Numbered from the stretch's first letter, positions 26,701-37,998 are shown. The stretch is DNA of 64,000 bases from Chromobotia macracanthus (GCA_036877525.1 JAZGTH010000120.1:700001-764000); one strand, 5' to 3'. Notes: generated by a model from the letters alone, not told the origin. A program made the numbers and translations.

Positions 26701-26868
26701 AAAAATAAGACCTTTGTAGAGATTAGTCAAATGTTTGCTACCAAAGAGGCTGTGGAGGAAAGCCAGGCTCTTGGTCACCCAGACCAGCTCAAACTGAAAA
26801 AGATGAATGGATATGGTTCACTTGAAAATGGTTCACTTGAATTTGACAGCTCATCCTCCTGTCCTTGA
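14738..26868 (+). CDS. slc2a15a: Class II GLUT-type transporter, slc2a15-like, 12 coding exons, 522 aa
   Basis: Multi-exon gene assembled from splice sites and phase. Coding exons: 14738-14782, 15850-15948, 17410-17570, 18520-18644, 18890-19035, 19168-19300, 20241-20428, 22269-22379, 23713-23814, 24279-24354, 25848-25975, 26614-26868. All phases agree and give 522 aa, the usual GLUT length. The ATG is preceded in frame by a stop at 14723. Visible family motifs are RFGRK (99-103, after TM2), GRFVTG (135-140), GEIAPKNLRG (155-164), PESPRYLL (218-225, after TM6), ERLGRR (341-346, after TM8), AELF and RPAA (404-415), NWVSN (423-427) and PETKNKTF (465-472, after TM12). The loop after TM1 carries glycosylation sequons at N55 and N62. 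The TM7 motif MQLSGID lacks the class I QLS, and E329 stands where GLUT1 has N317, as in GLUT11. Slc2a15 is a fish class II member needed for pigment cells in medaka. The a-copy symbol is tentative, resting on linkage to fgf8a. slc2a11-like is the main alternative. Confidence 0.88.
15360..15490. repeat. Degenerate TATTC/TAGTAT simple repeat in slc2a15 intron 1
   Basis: Repeated words TCTATTCTATTCTGC, TATTCTATTACATACTG and TATATATTAGTATATTAC; a decayed pentanucleotide/AT-rich microsatellite. Confidence 0.6.
19898..20105 (-). mobile_element. CAGCTAAC-family MITE, truncated, minus orientation, intron 6 of slc2a15
   Basis: Begins CCCAGCTAATG and reads GAACATTCTC, then TTAACATTATATATCA and TAACAGAATGTTTTAAAAAC, the reverse complement of the family. 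The far end is lost. It sits about 135 bp upstream of exon 7. Confidence 0.65.
20583..20775. repeat. GCTGGTTT-rich dispersed repeat in slc2a15 intron 7
   Basis: Dense alternating CCAGC / GCTGG words (GGTTTACCAGCTAG, GAACCAGCATGGGC, GAAGCTGGTTAACC, TTAAGCTGGTTTAG, AACCAGCATCCT). This is the style of a common cyprinid inverted-repeat element. No open frame. Confidence 0.55.
23230..23600. promoter_or_regulatory. Candidate intronic regulatory block in slc2a15 intron 8
   Basis: Unique, moderately GC-rich stretch (AGCCCGGATTTAGTAATGC, GTGTCAATTGGCCCTCAC, GGTTATAAAATTACAGC) ending about 110 bp before exon 9. No splice-compatible coding sequence is seen. Confidence 0.3.
23319..23336. repeat. (CT)n microsatellite in slc2a15 intron 8
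   Basis: About eight CT dinucleotides inside a block that otherwise looks unique and possibly regulatory (23230-23600). Confidence 0.7.
23831..24155. mobile_element. Palindromic-ended MITE, 'TTAAAGCTGCAAT' family, in slc2a15 intron 9
   Basis: Ends are TTAAAGCTGCAATCCATAAC and GTTACGGATTGCAGCTTTAA, near-perfect inverted repeats that include TTAA at both tips, as left by TTAA-targeting elements. It starts only 17 bp after the exon 9 donor. Second copy at 45464-45753. No coding capacity. Confidence 0.8.
24355..25847 (+). other. GC-AG intron 10 of the slc2a15-like gene
   Basis: Exon 10 ends ...GGGCCAG and the intron begins GCAAGT, not GT. The acceptor is TTTTCATTTCAG at 25847. Joining here reads G-P-A-G-V-P-F, the conserved GLUT segment at the TM10 region. 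The nearest GT (24359) would shift the frame and destroy the motif. GC-AG introns are a minor class, and their donors usually match the rest of the consensus well, as CAG|GCAAGT does here. Confidence 0.85.
25090..25480. promoter_or_regulatory. Candidate intronic enhancer in slc2a15 intron 10
   Basis: Unique sequence rich in homeodomain words (GGTGTAATTACGTC, TTTAATTAGGATT, TGAATTACAAGC, GCAATTATCATGC) with a perfect palindrome TCATTGTT-CATA-AACAATGA at 25273-25292 containing two Sox-type ATTGT/ACAAT cores. It lies in the unusual GC-AG intron. It may serve fgf8 (about 25 kb away) or slc2a15 itself; this is inference. Confidence 0.4.
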
Positions 26869-27720
26869 GCTCTATTGTAGAGCCAGAGATGAAGATTAGA
26901 TCAACACCTTAATCAAATAGGCTTTTAGCCATTCATTTAAGCCCTGATTAAATTTTTTTTCTCAGCTAACAGGGAACATTCTCAGAACATTGGCTAATGT
27001 TCCCTTAAAGTTCTCTCAAAGTTATAAAAATTTCTTGCAGTAATGTTAGTAGAATGTTTTTTTTAACGTTATATATCCTCTCAAAATTGTTTTCTTATAT
27101 TGTTAGTGGAACATTTAAAAATGTTACAGAATTTAAAGTTTAAATAACATTTTTATAACCAAGCAATAATGTTAATACAATGTCTAAAAAGACATTCTTC
27201 CTAGAACAATGTTTTTAATGGTTTTGTTATGTAATGGAAACATTAGGGAAATATTCTTACAACCTAAACTTGTTATAGCTGGGTTAAGAACAATTGTATA
27301 ATTGGCTTATCTTGGCTTACTGAAGACTGCAAGAAGATCTATTTGTTCCTTCAGTTTGTGAGATTTTGCTTGAAACATCAAGAGCATTGAAGTATATGAT
27401 GACTTTTTTTGTAAGGACCATATGCCATAAACCATAAACATATAATGCGTTTGTTTCTTGAGAACTTTGTGACAAGAATGTTATGAAATCACAAACTGCA
27501 TTTTTTATCTGTTTATCATTTCTGTGTTATGAGAGAAATTCACTTTTGTATATAGACCTTATATCATTTCAAATTTTGCAGTAATTTATATGGAAAACGT
27601 GATCAAAACCCAGAGTTTATATGAGAATGTACAACTATATTTGACCTCACTTGTACTAAACATATTTTTGAAAGTACTCAAAACTTTAACACACCAAATA
27701 AAAGTGTTTTAATGAGTCTG
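26869..27720 (+). other. Probable 3' UTR of slc2a15-like gene with polyadenylation signal
   Basis: No other gene starts here. The first well-placed AATAAA after the stop codon is at 27697-27702, followed by T/G-rich sequence (TGAGTCTGTGGT) that fits a cleavage region. A minus-oriented copy of the CAGCTAAC MITE occupies 26962-27283, so more than a third of the inferred UTR would be transposon-derived. The UTR end is inferred, not shown by transcripts. Confidence 0.55.
26962..27283 (-). mobile_element. CAGCTAAC-family MITE, full length, in slc2a15 3' UTR
   Basis: Starts TCAGCTAACAGGGAACATTC and ends ACAACCTAAACTTGTTATAG then CTGGG. About 320 bp, minus orientation relative to the other copies, inside the inferred 3' UTR of the transporter gene. 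Confidence 0.8.
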
Positions 27721-30059
27721 TGGTATTTCATTTACTGAGAACATCAGGGGGTGAGGTGATAAAGCTTACAAAGCAGGATCTGGGTACAGACACTGTTGGT
27801 TCCTACCAAAGAGCCCCATTTCCAGTCAGAGAACAGCTTCATTAACTCACTGAAGAGGCAGATTTAATGCTTAATTAAGGAGAAGAGTCTCTCACCTTCC
27901 CCTATGGATATGGAACATATGTATGATAATCCATATTCAGATACACATTTGAGATATACCTTTAATATGCCCCCGTATGGCAGACCATGGAGGGCACGGC
28001 ATTACTATAGGTATGTCTCAAATTTGTATACGATTATGGATATGCATCTATATATAAAGCTAAGTGGATATGGATGACTGTATTTCCTTTTTTATTGCAG
28101 GCATGTGTGAGCATGTAATGGTATGAATGGGTTTCTCAGGTCTGTCAAGGCCCTGGGCAATGCTCTCCATCTGTGTGAGCCTCTCCAGATCTCCCCAGAA
28201 GAGACTCGCACAGACAAATGATATCATACTCCTGCGTCTCCCGCTCCAAGAAGAGAAATTGTTAGCTGAATTGTGTCTGGCTTTCTGTTCGGTCAGTCTT
28301 CAAACACCAAGCTCAAGGTCACTGGTTAAATGGGATCTCCATGGACTGTTGTGCGCTTGGCCGTACTCTCTCAGTTTGTTTTAAAGATATTACTGTGGTT
28401 GCAAGGCAGCACTGTATTAAAATCCCTCATACAAAGTACACCATTTTCTGCATTTAATTTAGCTCCGAATCCTTAACCTACTTTGTAGGAAATTTAAGAC
28501 TTTAGTTTCAAATCTCAGATTAATGTTGACAGTATGATGACATTTAAAATTCCAGCGATGGTGTCATAGTAATATGTACATACTGTAGTTTTATCACACA
28601 TCCAGGCATAACGTATAGTTAGAAAATATCAGGGCGAATTTCATTGGAAAGTAAGAATATTTTATTTTTGCATTTTCTTTGCATTCTCTTATTTCTTTTA
28701 GCAAAATGTCTAAGTAGCCCACATAAATGAACAGGGAAAACAGTCATATCTTGAAAGTGATACAGGGGTATGCACACATATTTATGCACAGAAAAAAGAT
28801 CTTTAAATAAACTTATGGAAATTAACGACTGCCGCGTTGTGCGTCACTTCCGCTTTCTAATTCTGAATCAGAAATTTAGAAATTTCTGAATCAGAAATTT
28901 ATACATTTTTAATTAAATAAACGTGAATATATGTGAATATGTAAAGGATATTTAGGTATGGTTACTGGTCGTACGAATAAAACTGAAAGTTTTAAAATCC
29001 CGAATAAATAAATGAAAAATCACTTCAGATCTTATAATGAACAGACGACCCGCCGCCCACGGTCACATGACTTTGCACAGGAAAAATTCTTCCTTGGGAA
29101 AAAAATGGCCGTGGTCGTGTCACACCTAGTAAATGGATTCAGTTGCAAAACTGAAGTGCACTTAAAAGCCATTTGGTACCTGCCCTTATTCATTATCTTC
29201 TCTCAGCATTTGGCTTTCGGTTTCTTCTGTGACCTTACAGTTTCCCTTTGGAGATTCACATCTTGTTTGTATCATCGCCATTACGCATGTGATGACTTTG
29301 AAGAACCTCGAGCATTAACTGCAGGTCGGGTTGACATTTTGGCTTTTAACGCACTGATTTGCATTAAGCGAATTGCCTCGTATATCACTTGCATTGCACC
29401 TGTGCGTCTGGGCGCACGTCGTTGGAGGTGGAGGGCGCAGATTGAGTACGACTCATTCCGCAAGAGTCGCACTGAATCTGGTTTCCTTGAATAAAGTCAC
29501 TCTTAAGTTATCACGCCCCCTGCACAGCGCTAAATACAGGAGCTCATATTTCATTGTGAATTGACTCCCCTGGTGAAATGAGTGTCTGTGTCCTACAGGT
29601 CAGCGGGAGGAGAGGCTGCTGGTCTAATTAGCAGCAGAGGAATCTACTGTCGCCCCTGCACCTGTCACCACAGGCTCAACTCTGCCCCCTGGTGTCCATT
29701 AAAGGAAGCGACTCAAGGTGTGTACAGCTTGAATACTCTATGGCTGAGCGGTGTGAAGGTATTCTGCCTATATAGGCCCGTTGTGATGCCGCATGCCCTT
29801 CCTCTGCGTTCATATTTATAACAACATTGATCAATGAATCGATGCACTTAAGGATAACCATGCATCATAATGCAAAGAATATACACACGCTGCATGAAAG
29901 CGGCAGCGGCATATGCGCGCTTTTGAGTCAAAGAGCGCCGTTTTGTCATAATGACAAAGGCAAGAAGCAGGAGAATATTTTAGCGCTTCCACTCCCACTG
30001 TCACCTCATAAAGAAACAAACACGCACAGTACCCTCACAAAGAAGACCTGCTGCTCTCT

Positions 30060-30480
30060 CCAACATTTTAATTAATGACAACAGATTTTCTCCTCATAAG
30101 TGCTTTAATGTGGCTTATTGCTGTAGCCGTCCCCTTGGCCGGGGAAATATTATGTTGACGGATGTGCTGTGTCGCTGGGACTCCCTGGATGGAGGCAGCT
30201 GTCAAGCCCGAGATGATAACATTAAGGCGAGGGAAAGTGATGACAAATGCCTGTTATCAGCGAACGAGGCCGGTGACAAATCGAATTGCGGCTCCCAAGA
30301 ACCCCCATTACACCGTAATAAAAAAAGATGGATGGCTCTCTCTGTCAGGACCTGTGTTAATGCGATTTCGACTGGTCTCTCCGGCTTCCAATTAAGATGG
30401 CGAGGAGAGGGAGAAAGAGAGAGAGAGAGACGCGGCTACACAAGGCCGACTAATTGGATCGGAGAAGCCAAAGGCATTCT
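30060..30480. promoter_or_regulatory. Candidate conserved enhancer, strongest in the slc2a15-fgf8 interval
   Basis: Unique, CpG-containing sequence with TTAATTAA at 30068-30075, CTTCCAATTAAGATGG and CGACTAATTGGATCGG. Long frames are open on the + strand across it, as often happens in GC-balanced conserved blocks, but no start context, splice sites or family motif supports coding. A short GA repeat (30411-30430) interrupts it. Confidence 0.4.
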
Positions 30481-31429
30481 CTCTTTTTTATCTCATTTTC
30501 GCTCTTTTACGCTGTCTTTCCTCCCCCCCCCCCAAAAAAAACACTTTTAGCTGGTTGTGTGCGCAGTCTGGAGCGAATGCTCTCGCATTGCGTTATTTCA
30601 GGATTTATGGCTGGAAGATGAGGATGCAGACTGCGCTGGCGGTGATGGGGAGCGCTGTCTTACTGCCAGCTCCCACATCCAGACGGGCACAGATGGGAGC
30701 AAAGACGCAAACCCAACCCATGATGAAACGTCCTGACAAACAGCGGGACAGACAGAGAGACAAATAGCTCCGTGCGAATCGCTTGCCATGCAATTAAGTA
30801 AATAAGGATTGACTGTGTGTCAGTGGTGCGCACCGAGTACGTCATTCTTCACTGATGTCTGTGTGCCCACCGATTTCATTACCGCTGAATGCTCGTTATG
30901 TTCCTGAAGGACTTTTTGAAGATTAGATGGTAAATGACACGACGGTGCTTAAAGAGTTTCATCCACCTTATTAAAACCCTTATGATCTCTTTGTGTCATC
31001 TTGCGAATCTGCAGTCACGTGACTTGACACGTAAGCGACGTAACCAGATCGCCCTCAGAACTGATAGGCCTGTTTTCTTTAGTACAACTTGATTATTGTT
31101 CATTGAAACCAATGTGTAAAGGTCATGTCCATGCTGGAGAGAACAGATGATCCTCTGAAAGCCTAAAGGAGGAACAGAGCCACGGCATCTGAAAATTGCA
31201 GTCTGACCTGTCAAAGCTCTGTCCATCACCTCGCTCTCCAGAGGAGCTTCCATGGCTCCTCTGTGTCCAGAGGATTCATTGAATGATATAAGAGCTTTTA
31301 TTGTGCCAAGCTTGTAGTTTTCGTCTGAGCTGTGCAGCCAGAGGGGAGCCGTTTTGTCATTTTGACAGAGCCTTCAGATCTTACTGACATGAAAAGGGTG
31401 TTGACCAACCTATATTTCCACCATTGTTT

Positions 31430-31500
31430 TACTTTAAAGGGACCGCCAGCCAAAAATGAAACTTCTGTAGGTATTCACCTAACATCATGAGAAAAACAAG
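31430..31500 (+). mobile_element. Degenerate 5' fragment of 'ATAGTTCACCC'-family MITE
   Basis: TTTAAAGGGACCGCCAGCC followed by AAAAATGAAACTTCTGTAGG retains the end of the family. The rest is lost or too diverged to trace. Confidence 0.4.
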
Positions 31501-31999
31501 ACTGTTGGTCACTACTACTGTTACACGCTAAAAATAATTCTAACAGGGTTTTAATTTATTTATATTTCATTCAGTAAAAGTTAATGGTGACTGTCTGTCA
31601 GAGTCACTTCCATTGTATTTAAAATAAGCAAAAAGTCTTGTGAAATTCTTGTGATCTATTAAAGTAAATAATGATGTTTAGCTATCAGCTAATGCCAATC
31701 ATCTTAAAAAACGCAAACTATTATAAATCTATTATAATTAATCTTGCATTTTATATAAACATTGCCTTTAATGTAAACACAAACAGAAAGAGATGTTTTA
31801 GTACTCTTAAATTGGTGTTACATTATTAGAAAAACAAAAGAGAAAATTTGGAGATCAAAACTTGTTTTATTTATTTACCCAAATAATTGAATGCAGTTAA
31901 ATGTAGGCCAAAATGAGTCATTTAACATCTTGCATCAAATGCACTGCAAAAAGAACCACAGAAGTTTCTCACACAGTCATCCAGCCTCTATTCTGTATG

Positions 32000-32720
32000 A
32001 TTGAGCGTGTGTCTAAATATGCAAGCGTATGAGAGCATTTTGCACACAGACGTTAATCGAAAAGTGTTGGTTTGTGATTCATCCAGTGGCCTGGGAATGA
32101 ATTTGTCTTAGCAATGTGTGCTCATTTGATGAATCTGGTCTGTTGAGTTTACGATGATCTGATAAGCTCATTGTGCGGCATAGCTTTCATCACTCCAGCC
32201 CTATTCAGAGCCGAGCTGTGAATCCAGGGCTAGGGAGGTGTGTGATGGATGGTCACAGTCTGGACCCAACCTCGCCTCTGTCCGGCTGGAGCTTGTGACA
32301 GCCAGGCCGTGGTTAGAAAGACAGAGGAAACAGATCAATTTTTTGAGCACAGGGAGAAATTAGGCATGAAATTAAAGTGAGCAATAGCTGACCGCCGTGT
32401 GATCCTTATTGCAGTAAAGCCTTTATCTCACCATCTCTGTATGATGACTACTATAACAGGGGCCCACTCATGTCCATTTGGCAATGCCCGGGGTAGAGGC
32501 TGCACAGAGAGATGAAGACAAAGGTAACAGACGAGTTCTGCTCAAGATGGCTCCCAGTTTCAGCCCTGATGACCTGCCATTACTTATACTGCTTGAGATC
32601 AAGTGCAAGGTCGGCTCGATCTAGCCCCACCATAAATCAATGCACTAGTGGAGAAGCCAAGGTTACTGGGCCTGACAGCCTTCATTGAGGAGAGGGTATT
32701 TATAGACAAGGAGCATGAAG
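32000..32720. promoter_or_regulatory. Candidate non-coding regulatory block
   Basis: About 700 bp of unique, balanced sequence between two AT-rich stretches (for example GACGTTAATCGAAAAG, GAAATTAGGCATGAAATTA, CTGACCGCCGTGTGATCC). No MITE ends and no splice-supported exon. Confidence 0.3.
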
Positions 32721-33429
32721 GCACATTTGTGAGTATTTGTGTGTGTGTACATCTATTTCTTTGATTGCAAGTTTGTGCATGCATTTATGTAAATGCATTT
32801 GTGTCTCACAGAATCTGTGTTTGTTTGCCTTTGTGCATGTTTATGTATGGATATCTGTTATAAAGAAACTAAATGAAATGCAGATATATATTTATATTCA
32901 CAAACTTTATATTTTTAAATATATACAGGCACTATAGTCCCAAATTGCAGACCAAGAAAAAATCCTGTAAGGTCTGTTTTACATGGCTGTTTGGGGGATA
33001 ACAGATCACAAAGACTGTCTGGTCTGCCACCTAGAGTCTGCTTTTAACGACAGCACCTAAGTACTATTGCTTTGGAAGGGCAATGAAGACGACATGTGTG
33101 TGTAATGTGTACATATAGATTAAACTTTTTAAATAAATATTGCCTTTTTAATACTTATATGTAATGAAGCCTGCTTGTCTAAAACCAAGAACATACATAG
33201 AAAATGTGGTGTGGTGAAAATGTGGTGTGAACATCATTATAAAATGGAGGCTGGGTATATTCGATTTAAGTCAAACCTTTTCTTTTGTTGAACAACAGGT
33301 TGTTATTATGCAGTTGATATGGTCATTGGTAGGTGGTTTACTTCCTTTATTGTAAGTATATGGGATTTGAAATAAATGAAGTAAAAGTGGAAAGTCAGAT
33401 ATTCTTAAGTAGTAAGTGAAACATTTAGA

Positions 33430-33596
33430 AAAGGTTTTTAAAACAATGATTGAATAATATTCTTTTTACCAAATTATGAACATTTCTAAAACTTTCAAAA
33501 TAACATTTTTGTTACTTAATGGAAACATTAGGGTAACGTTCTTATGGAAATGTTAGGAAAATGTTCTTGACCTAAATTGTTAGCTAAAGGGTTTGT
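33430..33596 (-). mobile_element. CAGCTAAC-family MITE, partial, minus orientation
   Basis: Contains TTTTTGTTACTTAATGGAAA and ends GACCTAAATTGTTAGCT, which is the 5' half of the family in reverse. Confidence 0.6.
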
Positions 33597-34101
33597 TCAA
33601 ATCACACCTAGTTTGAGCCTTAGCAATGCCGCTAATTAATAAATACATACCTTAACACTTAAAACGCTTTCTCGCTTTCATTTGCATGGTTTAAAAGTCA
33701 GTCCTCCACCAATCTTTTTGTAAACAGGCCAGCAGATAGCTGTCAGATATGACACATCCCTGCTACTTAGATGCTAAGTCTATTAATTGACCCGGCGACT
33801 CTGCTCTCTCATCTCTCAAACCAGTGTGAGGTACATCAAGTCTTGAACCACGAGACCAAGACATGTATTATGTTCTAGTCACCTTTATGTCTCCTGTAGA
33901 TTGTTCTTAACCAGGAATGCATATGCATTTAGGTCTGGTTTCATACAGATATGTTTGAAAGATAATTCCAATACACATTTGCAACTAGTTTTAGAGACAC
34001 GTTTCTTTATCTTTCTCCTGATCTGAGGATATAAACCAGTTTCTTTGTTGTTTGTTGTGTATTAGAACTGAAACATTTTTAGCTGTGCCATTAGTGCAAT
34101 T

Positions 34102-34390
34102 TAGCTGTGCAATTTTAGATTGTAAGAATCTTTCCATAACATTTCCATTAAGTAACAAAAACATTAAAACATTATAATGAAAGTTTTAGGAACGTTCAAA
34201 ATGTCCAGTTTTATAGACATTGTATTAACATTATTTCTTAGTTATAAAGTAATTCAAACATTTTTTAATTTTGTAGCGATTTTATATAAAACGGTCCGCT
34301 AACTTCATAAGGATAACATTTTTGATGTATGACATATAATGTTAGAAAAAGGTTCTACTAACATTCCTGTTAAAACATTCTAGATTTTTG
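34102..34390 (+). mobile_element. CAGCTAAC-family MITE, near full length
   Basis: Begins TTAGCTGTGCAATTTTAGAT, includes TCCATTAAGTAACAAAAAC, GGAACGTTCAAAATGTCC and TATAATGTTAGAAAAAGGTT; the right end is eroded. Confidence 0.65.
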
Positions 34391-35797
34391 ACAGCTTTCT
34401 TTCAGTGTTGGTTTTATTTCTCAGTTAGGGATTTTAGCACAGTTAAACTGTGAAGCATATTGTCAAGGGCATCTCTTACCATGTGCAAACACTTTAATAT
34501 GTTTTTGAATTTGTTTTGTAAATATTGTGATGTGTGTTAAATTGCACATTGTTAATGGCTGCAGTATTGATAAAGTATCGAGCAAAATGTCACTTGTTGC
34601 TTTTAACTAGGAATCCAAAACTGTTTAAAAACTGCGAAAACGTCACACATTTTAGATTGAGTTTCACACTTCATTTAGTCTGTTTGGGTTTTGTGTCCGA
34701 GTTTGCTGGTCCAATAATAAATGTGTTAATGTCTCTTTAAGACAGATGAAAAGGTATAAGACTTGAGTATTAATAGGAAATGCTACTAAATATCACAAAA
34801 TTAGTATCCTCTGGTAATTGTTTTTCATATTTTGATATGATCTTTTCTCTTGGTGTCATACTGAGATGGACACTAGAGGGCGCTAAGGGAGCACTCTTAA
34901 AACTAAAGGCAGGTCAAAGGTCAAATGTTTCTGCCCTGACAACCTGAGTTCTGTGTATAAATACTATAAAGTATTTTTGTATACTGCATGCTGTGGTAAA
35001 AAGTGGCATGTCAAACAGAATGCAATATACAAGTATACCAGCATTTTGAACAGCAACATGCTCCTTATTATGTTGCATCCTGCCATAATTAATTCTGTGA
35101 GTACCATCCAATAAGTGACATTAATTTTGGATTTTAATCTATTTCTGTCTAAAGTATCCTAACTTTTTGTAGTCAAACAAATGACTGAAACATTTTGAAA
35201 CAAATAATGATAGAATATCTTTCTTAGTTTTTGCTAAACATGCTTAAAAAGCAAAAGCAGCAGGTTGTGTGACACTGCAGTTAAATGTTGATATTATAAA
35301 CCTCTCATGAAGCCCTCGCTTTCTCTTTAAGGTCATGAAAAAAACAGTGATGCCAAACCTGTATTCATTCACAAATGGCGGAAGACATTTTACTGTCCTA
35401 ATTTACAACGTCAAAACAATAAGCCAATACACAGCTAGAATACGCAAGGTATATATGTCTGAGTGCGGTCTTCTCTTTTATATGCCTCTAAAGGGAGTTT
35501 ACCTAGAAACCTATTTGAAGTCATTGTATTTCCATTCTTCTTGTGTAGTGGGCCTAAATTTCAACAAGTGGTGATAGGTCACAACTACCTGTAATAGTGG
35601 AGTACAGCTGAAGAATAAAGAACTTTGAATGTCTGCCTTCTACGAATGACAATAAGCACAATTTCCCAGTTTGCATTGTGGCCCGTAGTCAGCGAGTGTG
35701 AGCTGGATTCTTTCTCAATCAGACAGGGAATTTCTTTCACCCCTTAGGTGGCACTTTACAGCTCTTTAAAGTGGAAACAATGAGAAGTTGTAACCAG

Positions 35798-36213
35798 GCA
35801 GGCTAACGATTTTAGGTTGTAAGAATGTTTCCCTTACGTTTCTGTTAGTAGCAAAAACATTAAAAGCATTATTTTGAAAGTTCTATGAACATTCAAAATG
35901 TTCATTTTTTATGTTGTAGTAACATTATTGGTTTGAAACATTTTGTTAATTCTGTAATGTTTTTAAAACGTTCCACTAACAACTTAGGAATTACGTTTTT
36001 GATATGATGTATAAAGTTAAAAAACCTTCTACTAACGTTACTGCTAACGCTAACGTTGTAAGTTCGATTCCCAGGAGACACACAAAGAAAAAATTTAGAG
36101 CTTGAATCTACTAAAGTCATTCAATTTGAATGTAAGTTGCCTTGGATAAAACTGTCAAATGCATAAATGTAAAACATTAACCAATGTTCTGAGAATGTTC
36201 CCTGTTAGCTGTG
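35798..36213 (+). mobile_element. CAGCTAAC-family MITE split by a nested tRNA-like repeat
   Basis: The outer element runs from GGCTAACGATTTTAGGTTG to GAGAATGTTCCCTGTTAGCTG. Between about 36043 and 36174 it is interrupted by GTAAGTTCGATTCCCAGG...TTGCCTTGGATAAAAC...GCATAAATGTAAA, the tRNA-like short repeat in reverse orientation. The tRNA-like element is therefore the younger insertion here. Confidence 0.7.
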
Positions 36214-36309
36214 TATTAATTGTAATTAAGTTAACTCTGCTTGTAAACTCTCAGACACACCTGTAGTTTAAAGACTTATGTATTATGTATTTGACTTTCC
36301 TGTATTATG

Positions 36310-36720
36310 GCAGGCCAACATTCCCACAGTGATGAGTTCCCTCATGAGGCATTAGTTGGAGTTAGAAGTGATTCAGTGGCAAATCCTGTCATGGGTAAGT
36401 GGCAGTGATAAGTGAGCGGGTGGTGGTGGTTGTTGGAATTGCAGCTGAATGTGTTGCAGTGAAGTCTGGCTTTAATTAACACAGGCATTCCCAGTGCAGC
36501 AAGTGCTGAAAAAATGCCCTAATTGTGTGACGATGAATGGCTTGTGTTGTGAGCGACATCATTTGCTGGATAAGTGTGCGTGTTGTTGTGAGTGTATGTG
36601 ACATAGTGAACACTTCTCACTACGTAGAACATTACAAGATGACTTTTCTGGAGAGGAAATGACTGGCTGGGAATGAATTAATGGGAATGCTGTTCTCTTC
36701 GCCACTCAGCTGATATTTTA
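36310..36720. promoter_or_regulatory. Candidate non-coding regulatory block
   Basis: Unique sequence with GGCTTTAATTAACACAGG, CCCTAATTGTGTGACG and GAATTAATGGGAATG; no repeat or coding signal. It follows directly on a MITE that ends at 36213. Confidence 0.3.
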
Positions 36721-37399
36721 GTCTCCTGAAAGTGGCTGTTCTTAGAAACGTACACATAGCTACACTTACAAACATCTCTCTAAATCAGTCCTGCATATAG
36801 AGTAATATACACTGCAGGGAGCCGTGGTTAAGAGAAAGTAGTTAAGTATTTGTGAAAATCCATTTTCACATGCAATTGACAGCAGTGCATATGACTTCCA
36901 CCTGGGAAGCCTGGCAGTCGCTCAACATATTTAATGTCCTACCATATAGATCTATGTACTTGTAGAGCATAAAAATAAAGTGTGTAAAACTTTTTGGTTT
37001 AATATGAGTGTTGGCTACGGCAGACTGAAATCACACTTCCTACACTCACGTAGGGGTGTGGAGGACACAGACTTTTTGGCTGTGCACCAGTTGCATGTCA
37101 GATCTTCTGCATACCAGATGTTTATCATCCTCGACACGAGCTGGGAATGCAATCCCAGAATACAAAAGACCACAGAATTGTCAGTTTATCTTCTTTTCTC
37201 TCATCTAAATCATTATAATCATTCCAACTTTGGACACAGCTGACAAAAAGAGAGGAACACAGAGGAACAAGGTTCTTAAGTTTCACACTTGTTGAAAAGG
37301 ATGGCCATTCTGTTCCACAAAAGAAAACAACCCAGTAGTAGATAAAAAACATTATTTCCCCCATATTTGTACGAAACAATCTAGCAAATTATCACTTCT

Positions 37400-37720
37400 T
37401 TCCTCCCTGTAATTTAATGATCTGTCCCTATTGTGTGGCCAAGGACAGGTCCCCAATGAATATACAGTCTCATTGTAATACTCCCAGTTGCCTTTTTTAA
37501 AGTCAGGCTAATAACATGTCTTTATACCCAGCAGGAGCCTTTTCATGTTGTATTTATGAGCTAGCTGCACTTTACATATTCATTCTCCGGGTGTCAAACA
37601 ATTGCCGGCGGGCTGCCACTCTGTCCCAAAGCTTTTCCAAAGCCACCTACCACTCTGTTTCACAGCTGTGGGACCTTCGCATCCTTCACAGAGAGCAAGA
37701 GAACCCTCAGGTTTGTAATA
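37400..37720. promoter_or_regulatory. Candidate non-coding regulatory block
   Basis: Unique sequence including CTGTAATTTAATGATCTG, GTCTCATTGTAATACTCCC, GAGCTAGCTGCAC and CAATTGCCGGCGGGC. No repeat hallmarks. Open frames here have no recognised homology. Confidence 0.3.
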
Positions 37721-37998
37721 CATGATTGGGCTTTCCTGGCATTTCTTCATCCCCAAATGAAACAAGTGGAATCTAGTTTGTACATACCAGAATATCAACA
37801 GGGTGTCTTAATGTCTTGCCCCACTTTAGAAAAGCACTCCAGTGGAGAGGCCAAACTTAGTCTGGCAAACCATAGCGTTGACAGTGCAGACATCAGACGT
37901 TTGCTCTGCCTCTACCAGCCCTCCCTACTGGGTCCGAGAGGTACTCTGAGATGACGTGAGATGACATACAAAAACACGCGAGAGTGGAGGCCATTACC

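Noticed and set aside
29012..29494. Longest open frame in the window (160 codons)
   Set aside because: No recognised domain, no coherent splice partners, no signal-peptide logic. Composition resembles the neighbouring non-coding block.
30110..30550. 146-codon + strand frame
   Set aside because: Lies over an enhancer-like block and ends in GA and C-rich simple sequence. The translation has no motif, and the overlapping frame at 30162 is equally open.
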